Below, in pieces: positions 33,306-43,237 of a DNA stretch of 64,000 bases. How positions within the stretch are numbered: position 1 is the first letter of the stretch; each line of letters starts with the position of its first letter. Source of the stretch: Muricoccus roseus (lineage in GTDB: Bacteria; Pseudomonadota; Alphaproteobacteria; Acetobacterales; Acetobacteraceae); NCBI RefSeq assembly GCF_900141905.1, contig NZ_FQZF01000018.1, positions 54,746 through 118,745 on the forward strand, written 5' to 3'. The notes under the pieces were generated by a model. The model was not told the origin of the DNA and did no database searches. It saw nothing but the letters and a program-made list of their open reading frames with translations. The position numbers and the translations under genes were made by a program.

Positions 33306-34748
33306 ATGTCGGCCACGAAGCCGCGCACGTTGTTCGACAAGATCTGGGACGCGCATGTCGTCGAGAATCTTCCGGACGGAACCGCTCTCCTCTACATCGA
33401 CCGCCACCTCGTCCACGAGGTGACGAGCCCGCAGGCCTTTGAGGGCCTGCGGACCGCCGGCCGGCGCGTGCACCGGCTGGACGGCACCTTCGCGGTGACC
33501 GACCACAACGTGCCGACCGATTCCACGCGCTTCACCGGCATCCAGGAGCCGGAGAGCGCGCTGCAGGTGGCGACGCTGGAGAAGAACGTCGCCGAGTTCG
33601 GCGTCACCTACATTCCGCTGAACGACAAGCGGCAGGGCATCGTCCACATCATCGGGCCGGAGCTGGGCATCTCGCTCCCCGGCATGACGATCGTCTGCGG
33701 CGACAGCCACACCTCGACCCATGGCGCCATGGGGGCTCTCGCCTTCGGAATCGGCACCTCCGAGGTGGAGCATGTGCTGGCTACCCAGACGCTGCTGCAG
33801 AAGCCCGCGAAGAACATGCGGGTGACGGTGAATGGCAGGCTGGGCTTTGGTTGCACGGCCAAGGACATCGTCCTGGCGATCATCGGCAAGATCGGGACGG
33901 CCGGCGGCACGGGCCATGTGATCGAGTTCGCCGGCGAGGCGATCCGTGCGCTCGACATGGCCGGGCGCATGACGGTCTGCAACATGTCGATCGAGGCCGG
34001 TGCCCGGGCGGGCATGATCGCGCCGGACCAGACCACCTTCGACTATGTCCGCACCCGCCCCATGGCCCCCAAGGGCGAGGCGCTGGAGCGCGCGATCCAG
34101 TGGTGGAGCACGCTGCCGACGGATGAGGGCGCGCATTTCGACAAGGAGGTCGTCCTCGATGCCTCCGAGATCGTCCCGATGGTGAGCTGGGGCACCTCGC
34201 CCGAGGACGTGCTGCCCATCACCGGCGTGGTGCCGGACCCGGAGAGCGGTGCCGACGAGGCGCGGCGCACCCAGCTCCGCCGCATGGTCGAATATATGGG
34301 CCTCACCCCCGGCCAGCGCCTGCAGGAGCTGAAGGTGGATGCCGTCTTCGTCGGCTCGTGCACGAATGGCCGGATCGAGGATATCCGCGCGGCGGCCGAG
34401 GTGGTGCGTGGGCGCAAGGTGGCCGAGGGCGTACGCGCCATGGTCGTGCCCGGCTCCGGCCTCGTGAAGGAGCAGGCGGAGCGCGAGGGCCTCGACATCA
34501 TCCTGAAGGAGGCCGGCTTCGAGTGGCGCGAGGCCGGGTGCTCCATGTGCCTCGGCATGAATCCGGACCGGATCGGGCCTGGCCAGCGCTGTGCCTCCAC
34601 CTCGAACCGCAACTTCGAGGGGCGCCAGGGCAAGGGCGGGCGGACCCATCTGCTCTCCCCGGCCATGGCCGCGGCGGCTGCGGTCACGGGGCGCCTGACC
34701 GACGTGCGGGAGCTGTCGCGCGAAGGCGCGCAAGGAGGCCTGTCGTGA
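33306..34748 (+). CDS. leuC: 3-isopropylmalate dehydratase large subunit
   Basis: This 480-aa protein is the aconitase-type large subunit of leucine synthesis. It has '[20 protein letters not shown]' at about residues 135-154 and the other [4Fe-4S] Cys ligands in 'GSCTNGR' and '[10 protein letters not shown]'. ATG 33306 follows GAGGAGG. The stop overlaps the leuD start. Confidence 0.97.
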   Translation: MSATKPRTLFDKIWDAHVVENLPDGTALLYIDRHLVHEVTSPQAFEGLRTAGRRVHRLDGTFAVTDHNVPTDSTRFTGIQEPESALQVATLEKNVAEFGVTYIPLNDKRQGIVHIIGPELGISLPGMTIVCGDSHTSTHGAMGALAFGIGTSEVEHVLATQTLLQKPAKNMRVTVNGRLGFGCTAKDIVLAIIGKIGTAGGTGHVIEFAGEAIRALDMAGRMTVCNMSIEAGARAGMIAPDQTTFDYVRTRPMAPKGEALERAIQWWSTLPTDEGAHFDKEVVLDASEIVPMVSWGTSPEDVLPITGVVPDPESGADEARRTQLRRMVEYMGLTPGQRLQELKVDAVFVGSCTNGRIEDIRAAAEVVRGRKVAEGVRAMVVPGSGLVKEQAEREGLDIILKEAGFEWREAGCSMCLGMNPDRIGPGQRCASTSNRNFEGRQGKGGRTHLLSPAMAAAAAVTGRLTDVRELSREGAQGGLS

Positions 34749-35356
34749 CCCCTTTCACCACGCTCACCGGCATCGCGGCGCCGCTGCCGATCGCGAATGT
34801 CGATACCGACAAGATCATCCCCGCGCGCTTCCTCAAGACCATCGAGCGCAAGGGGCTGGGCCGGGCGGCCTTCGCCGATATGCGCTTCAACGACGACGGG
34901 TCGGAGAAGCCGGACTTCGTCCTGAACCGCGAGCCCTACCGCGCCGCCGAGATCCTCATCGCGCATGAGAATTTCGGCTGCGGTTCCTCGCGCGAGCACG
35001 CGCCCTGGGCCCTGCTCGATTTCGGCATCCGCTGCGTCATCGCGCCGGATTTCGCCGACATCTTCTTCAACAACAGCTTCAAGAACGGCATCCTCCCCAT
35101 CAAGCTGTCGCGCGAGATCTGCGACATGCTGATGGAGGACGCGAAGATGGGCGCGAACTCCCGCATCACGGTCGATCTCGCCCGCCAGGTGGTGGTGCGG
35201 CCGAACGGGGAGGAGATCCCCTTCGAGGTCGATCCGCTTCGCAAGCACCGGCTGCTGCATGGGCTGGATGATATCGGCGAGACGATGCAGCGGGCGACTG
35301 TGATCGAGGGTTTCGAGCAGAAGCAGCGCGCCGCGCAGCCCTGGCTCTACGGCTGA
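34745..35356 (+). CDS. leuD: 3-isopropylmalate dehydratase small subunit
   Basis: This 203-aa protein starts at GTG 34745, overlapping the leuC TGA. '[16 protein letters not shown]' and '[17 protein letters not shown]' are the LeuD marks for substrate binding. It forms the heterodimer with LeuC that isomerises 2-isopropylmalate to 3-isopropylmalate. Confidence 0.96.
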   Translation: MTPFTTLTGIAAPLPIANVDTDKIIPARFLKTIERKGLGRAAFADMRFNDDGSEKPDFVLNREPYRAAEILIAHENFGCGSSREHAPWALLDFGIRCVIAPDFADIFFNNSFKNGILPIKLSREICDMLMEDAKMGANSRITVDLARQVVVRPNGEEIPFEVDPLRKHRLLHGLDDIGETMQRATVIEGFEQKQRAAQPWLYG

Positions 35357-35388
35357 TCCCTTTCCCACAAGCACCAGGAGCGTCCGAA

Positions 35389-36501
35389 TTGCCCGCCAAC
35401 AAGAAGCTGCTGGTGCTGCCGGGTGACGGCATCGGCCCCGAGGTCATGCGCGAGGTCCGCCGGGTGGTGGACTGGATGGATCGCCGGCGGCATGTGAGCT
35501 TCAGCATCGAGGAAGGGCTGGTCGGCGGCGCCGCCATCGATGCCGAGGGGCATCCCTGCCCGGATTCGACGGTGGAGAAGGCGCTGCGCGCCGATGCCGT
35601 TCTCTTCGGCTCGGTGGGTGGGCCCAAGTGGGACAGCCTGCCCTTCGAGAACCGGCCGGAGCTGGGCATCCTGCGCCTGCGCAAGGATCTCGGCCTTTTC
35701 GCCAACCTCCGGCCCGCCATCGTCTGGGCGCCGCTGGCCCAGGCTTCCTCGCTGAAGGCGGATCTGGTCTCTGGGCTGGACCTGATGATCGTGCGGGAGA
35801 GCACGGGCGGGATCTATTTCGGCGAGCCGCGCGGGATCGAGACCCTGCCGAATGGCATGCGGCGCGGCTACGACACCGAATCCTACACGGAGGAGGAGAT
35901 CGCCCGCGTCGCGCGGATCGCCTTCGAGCTGGCCCGCAAGCGCCAGAACAAGCTGACGAGCGTCGAGAAGGCGAATGTCATGCAGTCCGGCCGCTTCTGG
36001 CGCGAGGTGGTGACCTCGGTCGGCAGGTCGGAGTTCCCGGAGGTGGAGCTGTCGCATATGTATGCCGACAACTGCGCCATGCAGCTGGCCTCGCGCCCGA
36101 AGCAGTTCGACGTGATCCTGGCCAGCAACCTGTTCGGCGACCTGCTGTCCGACCTCGCGGCCGCCGTCACGGGCAGCCTGGGCATGCTGCCCTCCGCCAC
36201 GCTCGGCGCGCCGGATTCGAGCGGCCGTCGTCATGCGCTCTATGAGCCGATCCATGGTTCCGCGCCGGACATCGCCGGCCGCGGCATCGCCAATCCCTGC
36301 GCGCAGATCCTCTCCTTCGCCATGCTCCTCCGCTGGTCCTTCGGCATGGAGGAGGATGCGCGGCTGATCGAGAATGCGGTGGAGAAGGTGCTGGCCGGTG
36401 GCCTGCGCACGGCCGACATTATGGTGCCCGGCGCCGCGCGCGTCGGCACCTCCGTGATGGGCGAGGCGGTGGTGCGCGAGCTGGACAAGATCGCGGCCTG
36501 A
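35389..36501 (+). CDS. leuB: 3-isopropylmalate dehydrogenase
   Basis: This 370-aa protein starts at TTG 35389, eight bases after AGGAG, giving '[20 protein letters not shown]'. It contains '[15 protein letters not shown]' (substrate and NAD site) and '[13 protein letters not shown]' (metal-binding region), typical of LeuB. It oxidatively decarboxylates 3-isopropylmalate. The set leuC-leuD-leuB is one operon. Confidence 0.96.
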   Translation: MPANKKLLVLPGDGIGPEVMREVRRVVDWMDRRRHVSFSIEEGLVGGAAIDAEGHPCPDSTVEKALRADAVLFGSVGGPKWDSLPFENRPELGILRLRKDLGLFANLRPAIVWAPLAQASSLKADLVSGLDLMIVRESTGGIYFGEPRGIETLPNGMRRGYDTESYTEEEIARVARIAFELARKRQNKLTSVEKANVMQSGRFWREVVTSVGRSEFPEVELSHMYADNCAMQLASRPKQFDVILASNLFGDLLSDLAAAVTGSLGMLPSATLGAPDSSGRRHALYEPIHGSAPDIAGRGIANPCAQILSFAMLLRWSFGMEEDARLIENAVEKVLAGGLRTADIMVPGAARVGTSVMGEAVVRELDKIAA

Positions 36502-36510
36502 TGAGGACAG

Positions 36511-36532
36511 GGCGGGGCCGGGCGGCCCCGCC
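36511..36532. terminator. Hairpin between convergent leuB and glycosyltransferase genes
   Basis: GGCGGGGCC (36511-36519) and GGCCCCGCC (36524-36532) form a perfect 9-bp stem with a four-base loop in the 35-base gap between two gene ends. No T-run follows, so a bidirectional terminator is likely but not certain. Confidence 0.5.
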
Positions 36533-36536
36533 ATGA

Positions 36537-38075
36537 CTAGGGCTTCAGCAGCGTGAGGCTGTTGAGGCAGATGCCGAGGGGCCGGTCGTCCGACTTCAGC
36601 CCGAGCTCGCGGGGCGTCTGCGGGTTCAGGATCCGGAGGACGAGCCAGACCTCGCCGGCGGCGCCCACCACGTCCTCCGGCACCTCGAAGACGGCCTTGG
36701 TGAGCCTTGTTTCCGTGCCGGTGAAGCGCCATTCCGCAACGCGCTCGCCATTCGCGATCACGTCCACCTCGCGACTCTGTCCCTTCTCGCCGAGCAGGGG
36801 CTTCAGCAACAGCTCGAAGCGGCTCGGGCCAGAGGGGCGCTGGCCCAGGCGGATCAGCATGGTCGCGCGCGGGGCGGTGGTCCAGGTGCCGCCCCCTTCG
36901 GAGCGGCCCAACCCGTTCAGCTTCCTCAGCCAGGGGCGCGTCTCCTGCGGGGTGAAGCCGTAGCGCTCGCCCGGCTGGATCGGTGAGACCGGGATCTCCA
37001 GCTCCGTGATGCGGTCCAGCAGCGCCTCGCGTTCCTGCATCCAGGGCCAGGCGGCATGGGTGCGCGGACTCCAGCGTTGCAGGTGCTCTGCGACTGACCG
37101 GTTCCAGTCGGGGTCGTTGGTGCGGGTGCCGTCAAAGGTCGCGATGGTCTCACGGTAGATCGCGACGAGGCGCTCGATATAGTCGTCCAGCCCGGCTTCG
37201 GCGCGGAGGCGGTCCGCCGCCAGGGCTGCGTCGCCGGCATCGTAGCGGTCCAGTTCGGCGGCGAGGCAATCCGCCGTCAGCGGCTGGTCCAGGACGCCCA
37301 GGCCGAAGTTCCATTGCCGGAATCTGGGCAGGCGCTCCGTGGTGCACATTCCGGCCAGCCCGCGCGGATCGCAAACGATGACGGCCCTGCCGCAGGCCAT
37401 GGCTTCCATGGCCGTCAGCCCCGAGGCGAAGACGATGTCGAAATGCGGCATCACCTTCTCCGGGGCATCGCTCAGCTGGCCCACGGCGCTGCCGAAGATG
37501 GTGAGCGCCAGGCCACGCCTCTGGCAGGCCTCTCGCACGGCTTCGACATAGCTGCGGCCCTTGGCGAAGAGAGCGGCCTTCTTCGGCGCGGCCGGCAGGG
37601 GCTCTCCCGGCGTGAAGCGCCTGGTGTCGACCGGGTTGAGCATCAGAGCGATGCGTTCCTCCGGCACGCCGCACTCCACGCTGAGCCGGTCCACCAGGGC
37701 GCTGCTCACCACCAGGTTCTTCAGGATGTTGGGCAGCACGGGGGGAATGTCGTGCCACTGGCGGAAGTCCTGGCAGAGGAAGAGAGCGGGCCTGTGGCTG
37801 AAGCGAACCGCGGCCGTTGCAGCCGTGGGGGTGTGGTGCCCGTGGACGATGTCGACGTCGCGCGTGATCTCGCGGATGTCGGCGGCGACGGGAACGGAGG
37901 CGAGGCGCAACTCGTCGACCAGCGGGCCGTGGACGGGTGAGTAGACGATTGGGCGATGGCCCTGACGCCTCAGGCCCAGTGCGATGTTGCGGGTCAGGAT
38001 TTCCGAGCCGGTGCGGCCGCCGAGGGTGATGTTGGTGAGGAGGACGGTGAGCGGCGACGACGGATCGCTGGGCAC
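36537..38075 (-). CDS. GT4-type glycosyltransferase with C-terminal beta domain
   Basis: This 512-aa protein has a GT-B fold: 'LLTNITLGGRTGSEILTRNIA' near the start, 'VDIVHGHHTPTAA' in the first lobe, 'LMLNPVDTRRFTPG' in the linker and 'SGLTAMEAMACGRAVIV' in the nucleotide-sugar lobe (E in 'AMEAM'). Residues ~390-510 form an extra beta-rich domain ('LLKPLLGEKGQ', 'WLVLRILNPQTPRELGL'). I prefer GTG 38075, eight bases after GGAG, to TTG 38129. It likely adds a sugar to the locus polysaccharide. Confidence 0.8.
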   Translation of the reverse strand: MPSDPSSPLTVLLTNITLGGRTGSEILTRNIALGLRRQGHRPIVYSPVHGPLVDELRLASVPVAADIREITRDVDIVHGHHTPTAATAAVRFSHRPALFLCQDFRQWHDIPPVLPNILKNLVVSSALVDRLSVECGVPEERIALMLNPVDTRRFTPGEPLPAAPKKAALFAKGRSYVEAVREACQRRGLALTIFGSAVGQLSDAPEKVMPHFDIVFASGLTAMEAMACGRAVIVCDPRGLAGMCTTERLPRFRQWNFGLGVLDQPLTADCLAAELDRYDAGDAALAADRLRAEAGLDDYIERLVAIYRETIATFDGTRTNDPDWNRSVAEHLQRWSPRTHAAWPWMQEREALLDRITELEIPVSPIQPGERYGFTPQETRPWLRKLNGLGRSEGGGTWTTAPRATMLIRLGQRPSGPSRFELLLKPLLGEKGQSREVDVIANGERVAEWRFTGTETRLTKAVFEVPEDVVGAAGEVWLVLRILNPQTPRELGLKSDDRPLGICLNSLTLLKP

Positions 38076-38240
38076 GTTTGAAGCTCCGGCAGGAACCGGA
38101 TTGTGCTGGATCGGCTTCTCCGGTGGCAATCCGCACGGGCGTTCGCGACCGGCATGACCGTGCCGCCGGTGCGTCTATTCTTTTGGGAGAAGGGGGTTGC
38201 GCGTCCAATCCTATGGGGGTATTTCCCCGCCCCAAGGAGA

Positions 38241-38317
38241 GCGTTCGTCGCTCAACTGGACAGAGCACTAGACTACGGATCTGGGGGTTAGGGGTTCGAA
38301 TCCTCTCGAGCGCTTCA
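38241..38317 (+). tRNA. Diverged tRNA-Arg(ACG) duplicate
   Basis: This tRNA-like sequence aligns over its full length with the tRNA-Arg(ACG) 52 bases downstream but differs at many positions. All stems still pair: acceptor GCGTTCG/CGAGCGC with one G-U, D stem GCTC/GAGC, anticodon stem CTAGA/TCTGG and T stem AGGGG/CCTCT. The loop keeps T33 and anticodon ACG, but base 37 is G, not A, and the 3' end reads TTCA instead of GCCA. It may be a functional second isoacceptor or a decaying copy. Confidence 0.6.
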
Positions 38318-38368
38318 AGCTCCCAGGCCTGGAATTCTTGCTCTGTTGTTCATTGAAGACTCAGGCGT

Positions 38369-38445
38369 GCGCCCGTAGCTCAGCTGGATAGAGCACCAGA
38401 CTACGAATCTGGGGGTCAGGAGTTCGAATCTCTTCGGGCGCGCCA
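38369..38445 (+). tRNA. tRNA-Arg(ACG)
   Basis: The complete cloverleaf is present: acceptor GCGCCCG/CGGGCGC, D stem GCTC/GAGC, anticodon loop CTACGAA with anticodon ACG, T arm with TTCGAAT, discriminator G and encoded CCA at 38443-38445. After A34-to-inosine editing it reads the CGT, CGC and CGA codons. Confidence 0.95.
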
Positions 38446-38829
38446 GTCTTTCAATGCTTCTTCCCGTGACATTTCGCGGTTGCCCAGCGCCTGACTGAGG
38501 GCTGCCGTGCGACCGTCTTCGCGTCTCCGGGCTTGGCCCGCGAGGCGTCGTCCTCGTTGGCTGCTTCGTTCCGCCACGCGGCGGCGGGCCGGCATTCCGC
38601 GTTCGCGGCCTATTCCAGCGGCTCCGCAGGACCCTTCCGGCTATTCCTCACGCCAGACCGGCCTCGAGGCTTGGGGCGCCCGCAGCCAGTAGCGCAGGTA
38701 GCGAAGGAACCGGCTCATATTGAGCGAGGCGAGGGACGGCATTCGGACACCGCATTGGAGGGGGTCTGTTCCACGCCGCGCAGCTTGCTCGCGTTTTCGT
38801 GATCACGCAATCGGAAAGGCGGGTGGCGT
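38446..38829. other. Gene-free stretch downstream of tRNA-Arg
   Basis: These 384 bases lie between the tRNA and the 3' end of the priming phosphotransferase gene. Frames are short and Arg-rich and have no credible ribosome sites. I see no repeat or RNA signal. Confidence 0.5.
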
Positions 38830-40332
38830 CTAGAAGACGTTCCGGCCGGCGAGCCCGGTTACCAGCGTCCGGAGCATGATCTTGACGTCCAGCCACAGCG
38901 ACCAATGGGTCATGTAGTGCAGGTCCATCTCGATGCTGCGGCGGGCATTCTCGGCGGAGCGCAGGGCGTAGCTGCGCATGCCGTGGGCCTGGGCGTAGCC
39001 CGTGAGGCCCGGCTTGATCCGGTGGCGCTCGGCATATTGGGCGACGAGGTCGGAAAACCGCTCGTTCCCCACCAGCATGTTCGCGACATAGGGGCGGGGG
39101 CCGACGATGGACATCTCGCCCTTCAGCACGTTGAAGATCTGGGGCAGCTCGTCGATGCTCAGCCGCCGCAGCACAGCGCCGACGCGGGTGATCCGCGGAT
39201 CGCGGCGGCCGGTGGTGCCGATCGTCGCGTCGTCGTTCGGGTCCACCTTCATCGTGCGGAACTTGTAGATGGCGAAGGGCTTCCGCCCGAAGCCCGGGCG
39301 CCACTGGCGGAACAGGATGGGCCCAGGCCCTTCCAGCCGGATGGCGATTGCGGCGAGCAGCATCAGCGGGCTGAGCAGCAGCAGCGCCAGAGAGGCGATC
39401 AGGTAGTCCTCGGCGACCTTCAGCACGCCCTGCGAGCCCTTGAAGGGCCGGTTCATCACCTGGAGCGTCGTCCGCCGGCCCATGGGCGTGATGCCCGTAT
39501 AGCCTGGCGCCACCTCGGAGTTCTCGAAGGGGATGACGACGTCGGCCGCGATCCAGTTCACCGATTCCATGAGCCGGAAGATGTCCGGCGCGCGAGACCA
39601 GGGGAGGGCGAGGACGACGACGTCGATCGTCTCGGCCTGGGCGAAGGCGTTCAGCGCGTCGAGATCGCCCAGCACCGGTATGCCGGCGATCTGCGCCGCC
39701 GCCGGACCGTCCGATGCGTCCTGGAAGATGCCGAGGATGTCGTAGCCGCCATTGCCCGCATCCGAGAGGTCCATCACCAGCCGCTCGGCGACCTCGTTCG
39801 CGCCGATGATCACCACGCGGCGCCGGAGCAGCCGGCGCCTGTTGGCGAGCCCGATGAGCCAGCCCTGCGCCTGCCTTCCGGCAAGAAGAAGGACGAGCTG
39901 AAGGGCGTGCGAAAGGATCAGCCAGCCCGGCTGCTGGAGCGCGCCGGGAGCGAAGGCCACCAGCAGGATCAAGCTCACACCCCAGGCGGGAAGAAGCCCG
40001 CCGACGAGGTGCAGGACGGAGGTCACGGGGTCAGTGTAGTGCTCGACCCGGTAGGCCGAGACGCGGGTCATCATCTGGTGGAAGACCGCCGTCTCCAGCA
40101 GCACGAGCACCAGGTGCTGCAGGGGGGAAAGGCTGTTGGCGATGTCGGCGACGGGACGGGAGAGGGAGAGAGTGGCCGCCAACAGGATCAGGGCCATGTC
40201 GGACACCGCCACCAGGCGGTTGATCAGGCCCTGCGTCCAGCGGACGAAAGACAGGGTTTTCCCGTCGTCCTGGGGCTGCGAAGGGGCCACCGTCTCCTGC
40301 ACTCCGTCTCGACCGGCCGCCGGCGGCCTCAT
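38830..40332 (-). CDS. Polyprenyl-phosphate sugar phosphotransferase (WcaJ/CpsE-like)
   Basis: This 500-aa protein primes exopolysaccharide synthesis by moving a sugar-1-phosphate onto undecaprenyl phosphate. It has N-terminal membrane segments (~40-135), a CoA-binding-like Rossmann region ('RVVIIGANEVAERLV') and the catalytic domain with 'GPILFRQWRPGFGRKPF', 'IYKFRTMKVD' and 'RRLSIDELPQIFNVLKGEMS'. ATG 40332 lacks a Shine-Dalgarno site and lies just past an AT-rich promoter-like patch; in-frame GTGs 10-14 codons in are alternatives. Confidence 0.88.
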   Translation of the reverse strand: MRPPAAGRDGVQETVAPSQPQDDGKTLSFVRWTQGLINRLVAVSDMALILLAATLSLSRPVADIANSLSPLQHLVLVLLETAVFHQMMTRVSAYRVEHYTDPVTSVLHLVGGLLPAWGVSLILLVAFAPGALQQPGWLILSHALQLVLLLAGRQAQGWLIGLANRRRLLRRRVVIIGANEVAERLVMDLSDAGNGGYDILGIFQDASDGPAAAQIAGIPVLGDLDALNAFAQAETIDVVVLALPWSRAPDIFRLMESVNWIAADVVIPFENSEVAPGYTGITPMGRRTTLQVMNRPFKGSQGVLKVAEDYLIASLALLLLSPLMLLAAIAIRLEGPGPILFRQWRPGFGRKPFAIYKFRTMKVDPNDDATIGTTGRRDPRITRVGAVLRRLSIDELPQIFNVLKGEMSIVGPRPYVANMLVGNERFSDLVAQYAERHRIKPGLTGYAQAHGMRSYALRSAENARRSIEMDLHYMTHWSLWLDVKIMLRTLVTGLAGRNVF

Positions 40333-40335
40333 TTA

Positions 40336-40360
40336 TGAGAGGATAATATATAAATGATTG
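40336..40360 (-). promoter_or_regulatory. AT-rich promoter-like patch before the priming transferase
   Basis: On the minus strand this patch reads CATTTATATATTATCC, with TATTAT at 40348-40343, only about 11 bases before the ATG at 40332. It is the most AT-rich spot in this locus. A transcript from here would have almost no leader. Confidence 0.4.
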
Positions 40361-40469
40361 TTACCGGCTAGTTAGTCTCGCAGCTGCGGGATGGCGAGCG
40401 CCATACGGCGCTTTCGCGTGCACCGATGCGCGCGGCGTTCCCCTCTTCGGTACGGGGGCGGGACGGTGG

Positions 40470-41435
40470 CTACCAGTAGCAGCCACGCTCGATCTTCTGC
40501 GCGGCGGGGGGGGCCTCCTCGCCGCTGGGGCGCGTCCAGGCCGGGGTCATGGCGCTTTGGAAGAAGGGCTCATTGTCCCAGCGGCGGCCGCGTACGCCGA
40601 AGAGAACCTGGGTCGGGCCGCCCATATGGAAGCCGATTTTTCCCATGCGCTGCGCATGGGCGGCGAGGAGGATGGAAATGCCCCCGGCGCCCACCAGCAG
40701 CACGTCATAGGGTTCGGCCTCGACGGCTTCGGTCACCCGGGCCAGCCGTTCCTCCCAACTCGCCTCGGACGGCGTGGCGAGGCCGGGGGAGAGGGGCATG
40801 GCGACGGTGCGGAGCTGGAACTCGGGCAGAACGTCCCGCCCCGGCCAGATTTCGGCGCGCCTCTGGTACTGGCGCTCGATCGTGCGCGCGAAGGGCGAGA
40901 CGACGGTGACGCGGCGGCCGGCCAGGTGGCGGGACCAGGGATCCGGAAAGTACCAGGGATCCAGCGCCTTGAGCGAGATGAGCCGGGCCTTCGTGGCATG
41001 GTGCAGCAGCACCTGCGGCTCGCCGGGATAGCCCATGACCCCCATGATATCGAGCTCGGCGGCGGCTTTGATCAGCGCCGTGCAGAAGCGGTCCAGCGAG
41101 GCGTCGTCGACCGGGAAGAGGCCGACATTCAGGAACATCTGGGCCCGGAGGCGCTTCGGATAGGGTTCGCCCTTCCGGCGGGGCCCGAGGAAGAATCCGG
41201 CCGCTTCCCCTTCGAGCCCGCCCACCTTGCCGACTCCGAGCGGACCGCCGCGGGCCATGGCGGCGGCAAGCTCCGTCTGCCCCGCCGCGTCGCCCCTGGC
41301 CATCCGGTTCGAGAAGAGCCAGCGGATCCGGGCATCCCGCACGCGCTGGCGGAGCCAGTCATAGGTCGGGTGGAACAGGTCCCAGAGCGCAGGCCGATCA
41401 CGGACGAACTGGGCAATGGCACGGCGGGCTTCCAT
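40470..41435 (-). CDS. GT-D fold-type glycosyltransferase-like protein
   Basis: This 321-aa protein resembles polysaccharide-cluster proteins of the GT-D/DUF1792 type. Marks are 'LGVGKVGGLEGEAAGFFL', 'ISLKALDPWYF', 'RRVTVVSPFARTIERQY' and the C-terminal 'VLLVGAGGISILLAAHAQRM' followed by 'HMGGPTQVLFGVRGRRW'. It is probably a sugar transferase in this locus. It is read divergently from the GMC oxidoreductase gene, 77 bases away. Confidence 0.65.
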   Translation of the reverse strand: MEARRAIAQFVRDRPALWDLFHPTYDWLRQRVRDARIRWLFSNRMARGDAAGQTELAAAMARGGPLGVGKVGGLEGEAAGFFLGPRRKGEPYPKRLRAQMFLNVGLFPVDDASLDRFCTALIKAAAELDIMGVMGYPGEPQVLLHHATKARLISLKALDPWYFPDPWSRHLAGRRVTVVSPFARTIERQYQRRAEIWPGRDVLPEFQLRTVAMPLSPGLATPSEASWEERLARVTEAVEAEPYDVLLVGAGGISILLAAHAQRMGKIGFHMGGPTQVLFGVRGRRWDNEPFFQSAMTPAWTRPSGEEAPPAAQKIERGCYW

Positions 41436-41512
41436 TCCGCACGCCTATCCCAGTATCAAAATATTGAACAGTCCTACTTGTACGAGGCAGTCATTCCGCG
41501 CTTCCTTCGGGC

Positions 41513-43192
41513 ATGATCCTGGATGCGGAGACGCTCGAGCAGGGCGCGACTCTCGAGGCGGAACTCTGCATCCTGGGCGCGGGCGCTGCGGGAATCGCGC
41601 TCGCGATGCAGTTCCTGCGCGGCCCCGGGCGGGTGATCCTCGTCGAATCCGGGCGCGGGATGGCGGATGCGGCGAGCCAGGCCCTCTATGAGGGAGAGGT
41701 GGCGGACCCGGCGCTGCACTCCCCCATCCACACCTATCGCGCGCGGCGGTTCGGCGGTTCCACCACCCTGTGGGGCGGGCGGTGCATTCCGCTCGACCCC
41801 GTGGACTTCCGCGCCCGGCCCTGGATGCCGCATTCCGGCTGGCCCTTCGGCCCGGAGGAGCTGGCGCCCTGGTATCCGGCGGCGAATGCGCTTTGCGAGG
41901 CCGGTGCCTTCGACTACCGCGCGGACACCGCCGTGCCGGGCGGGATGCGGCCGATGATCGCGGGCTTCGCGCCGCGCGACTTCTCCGAGGACGGCATCGA
42001 GCGTTTCTCGACGCCCACGAATTTCGCCGCGCGCTATGCGCACCGGCTGGCGGCCAGTGAAAGCCTGCGGGTGCTGCTCGGCGCCAATTGCACGGCCATC
42101 GAGCCGGCGCCCGAAGGCGGGCGTGTCGCCGCGCTGCGAATCCGCACCCTCACGGGGAGGGATGCGACCATCCGCGCGGCGCGCGTCGTCCTGGCTACCG
42201 GAGGGCTGGAGACGCCGCGCCTGCTGCTGGCCTCGCGCGGGCCCGGGGCGGAGAACGGGATCGGCAACGGGCATGATCTCGTGGGCCGCTATTACATGTG
42301 CCACATCGCCGGCACCTCGGGGCGGCTGCGTGTGGCCCTGCCACCCGCCCTCGTGCATCCGGGCTATGAGGTGGCGGAGGATGGCACCTATATCCGCCGG
42401 CGGCTGCATCTCACCGAGGCCGCGCAGGCGCGCGAAGGGGTGGGCAATGCGGTGATGCGGCTGCACTTCCCGCGCATCCCCGACCCCCGCCATGGCAGCG
42501 GCGTGCTGTCCGGCCTCTATCTCGCGCGCCACCTGCTTCCCTATGAATACCGCAAGCGGCTGGAAGAGGCAGGGGCGGGCAACCCGCGGATGCTGCTGCG
42601 CCACCTGCGCAACCTCGCGGCCGATCCGTTCAGCGCGGTCGGCTTCGCATGGACCATGCTGCGGAAGCGCCGGCTGGCCGCGCGGAAGTTCCCCTCCGTC
42701 ATCGTCCGCCCGCCCGGCAACGTCTTCTCCCTCGATTTCCACGGAGAGCAGGAGCCTAACCCGGAAAGTCGCGTGACACTCGGGGGGGGCTGCGACGCCC
42801 TGGGCATGCCGAAGCTGCACGTGGACTGGCGCTGGACCGAGCGCGACATCCGCACGGCGCAGGTGAGCTTCCGGCTGCTGGCGGAGGATCTCTCACGCTG
42901 GGGGCGCGGGTGGCTGGATTTCGACCCGGATGAGGTCGCGCGGGACATGCTGCGCGACGGCGCCTATGGCGGGCACCATATCGGCACGGCCCGGATGGGC
43001 ACGACCCCCGCCACCGGCGTGGTGGACCCCGATGGCCGGGTGCATGGCATGGCGAATCTGTGGGTCGCCGGCAGCGCGGTCTTCCCCACCTCCGGCCAGG
43101 CGAACCCCACCCTCACGGTGGTGGCCCTGGCGCTCCGCCTCGCTGCCCAACTGAAGCAGGATATGGCGCGGCCCTTGAGCGTTGAGGGCTGA
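41513..43192 (+). CDS. GMC-family FAD-dependent oxidoreductase
   Basis: This 559-aa protein has an N-terminal FAD motif 'LGAGAAGIAL' at residues 21-30, 'STTLWGGRCIPLDP' and a C-terminal 'GQANPTLTVVALALRLA' with the active-site region 'GGHHIGTARMG' (His pair). GMC enzymes oxidise alcohols or sugars. In exopolysaccharide loci of related bacteria a GMC enzyme often sits next to the transferase genes and may oxidise a sugar residue or lipid-linked intermediate. The electron acceptor is not visible. Confidence 0.85.
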   Translation: MILDAETLEQGATLEAELCILGAGAAGIALAMQFLRGPGRVILVESGRGMADAASQALYEGEVADPALHSPIHTYRARRFGGSTTLWGGRCIPLDPVDFRARPWMPHSGWPFGPEELAPWYPAANALCEAGAFDYRADTAVPGGMRPMIAGFAPRDFSEDGIERFSTPTNFAARYAHRLAASESLRVLLGANCTAIEPAPEGGRVAALRIRTLTGRDATIRAARVVLATGGLETPRLLLASRGPGAENGIGNGHDLVGRYYMCHIAGTSGRLRVALPPALVHPGYEVAEDGTYIRRRLHLTEAAQAREGVGNAVMRLHFPRIPDPRHGSGVLSGLYLARHLLPYEYRKRLEEAGAGNPRMLLRHLRNLAADPFSAVGFAWTMLRKRRLAARKFPSVIVRPPGNVFSLDFHGEQEPNPESRVTLGGGCDALGMPKLHVDWRWTERDIRTAQVSFRLLAEDLSRWGRGWLDFDPDEVARDMLRDGAYGGHHIGTARMGTTPATGVVDPDGRVHGMANLWVAGSAVFPTSGQANPTLTVVALALRLAAQLKQDMARPLSVEG

Positions 43193-43237
43193 GTGGGGGC
43201 GGGTCCTACCGCCCTGCGGAGGTTTTGGAGGTTTGCA

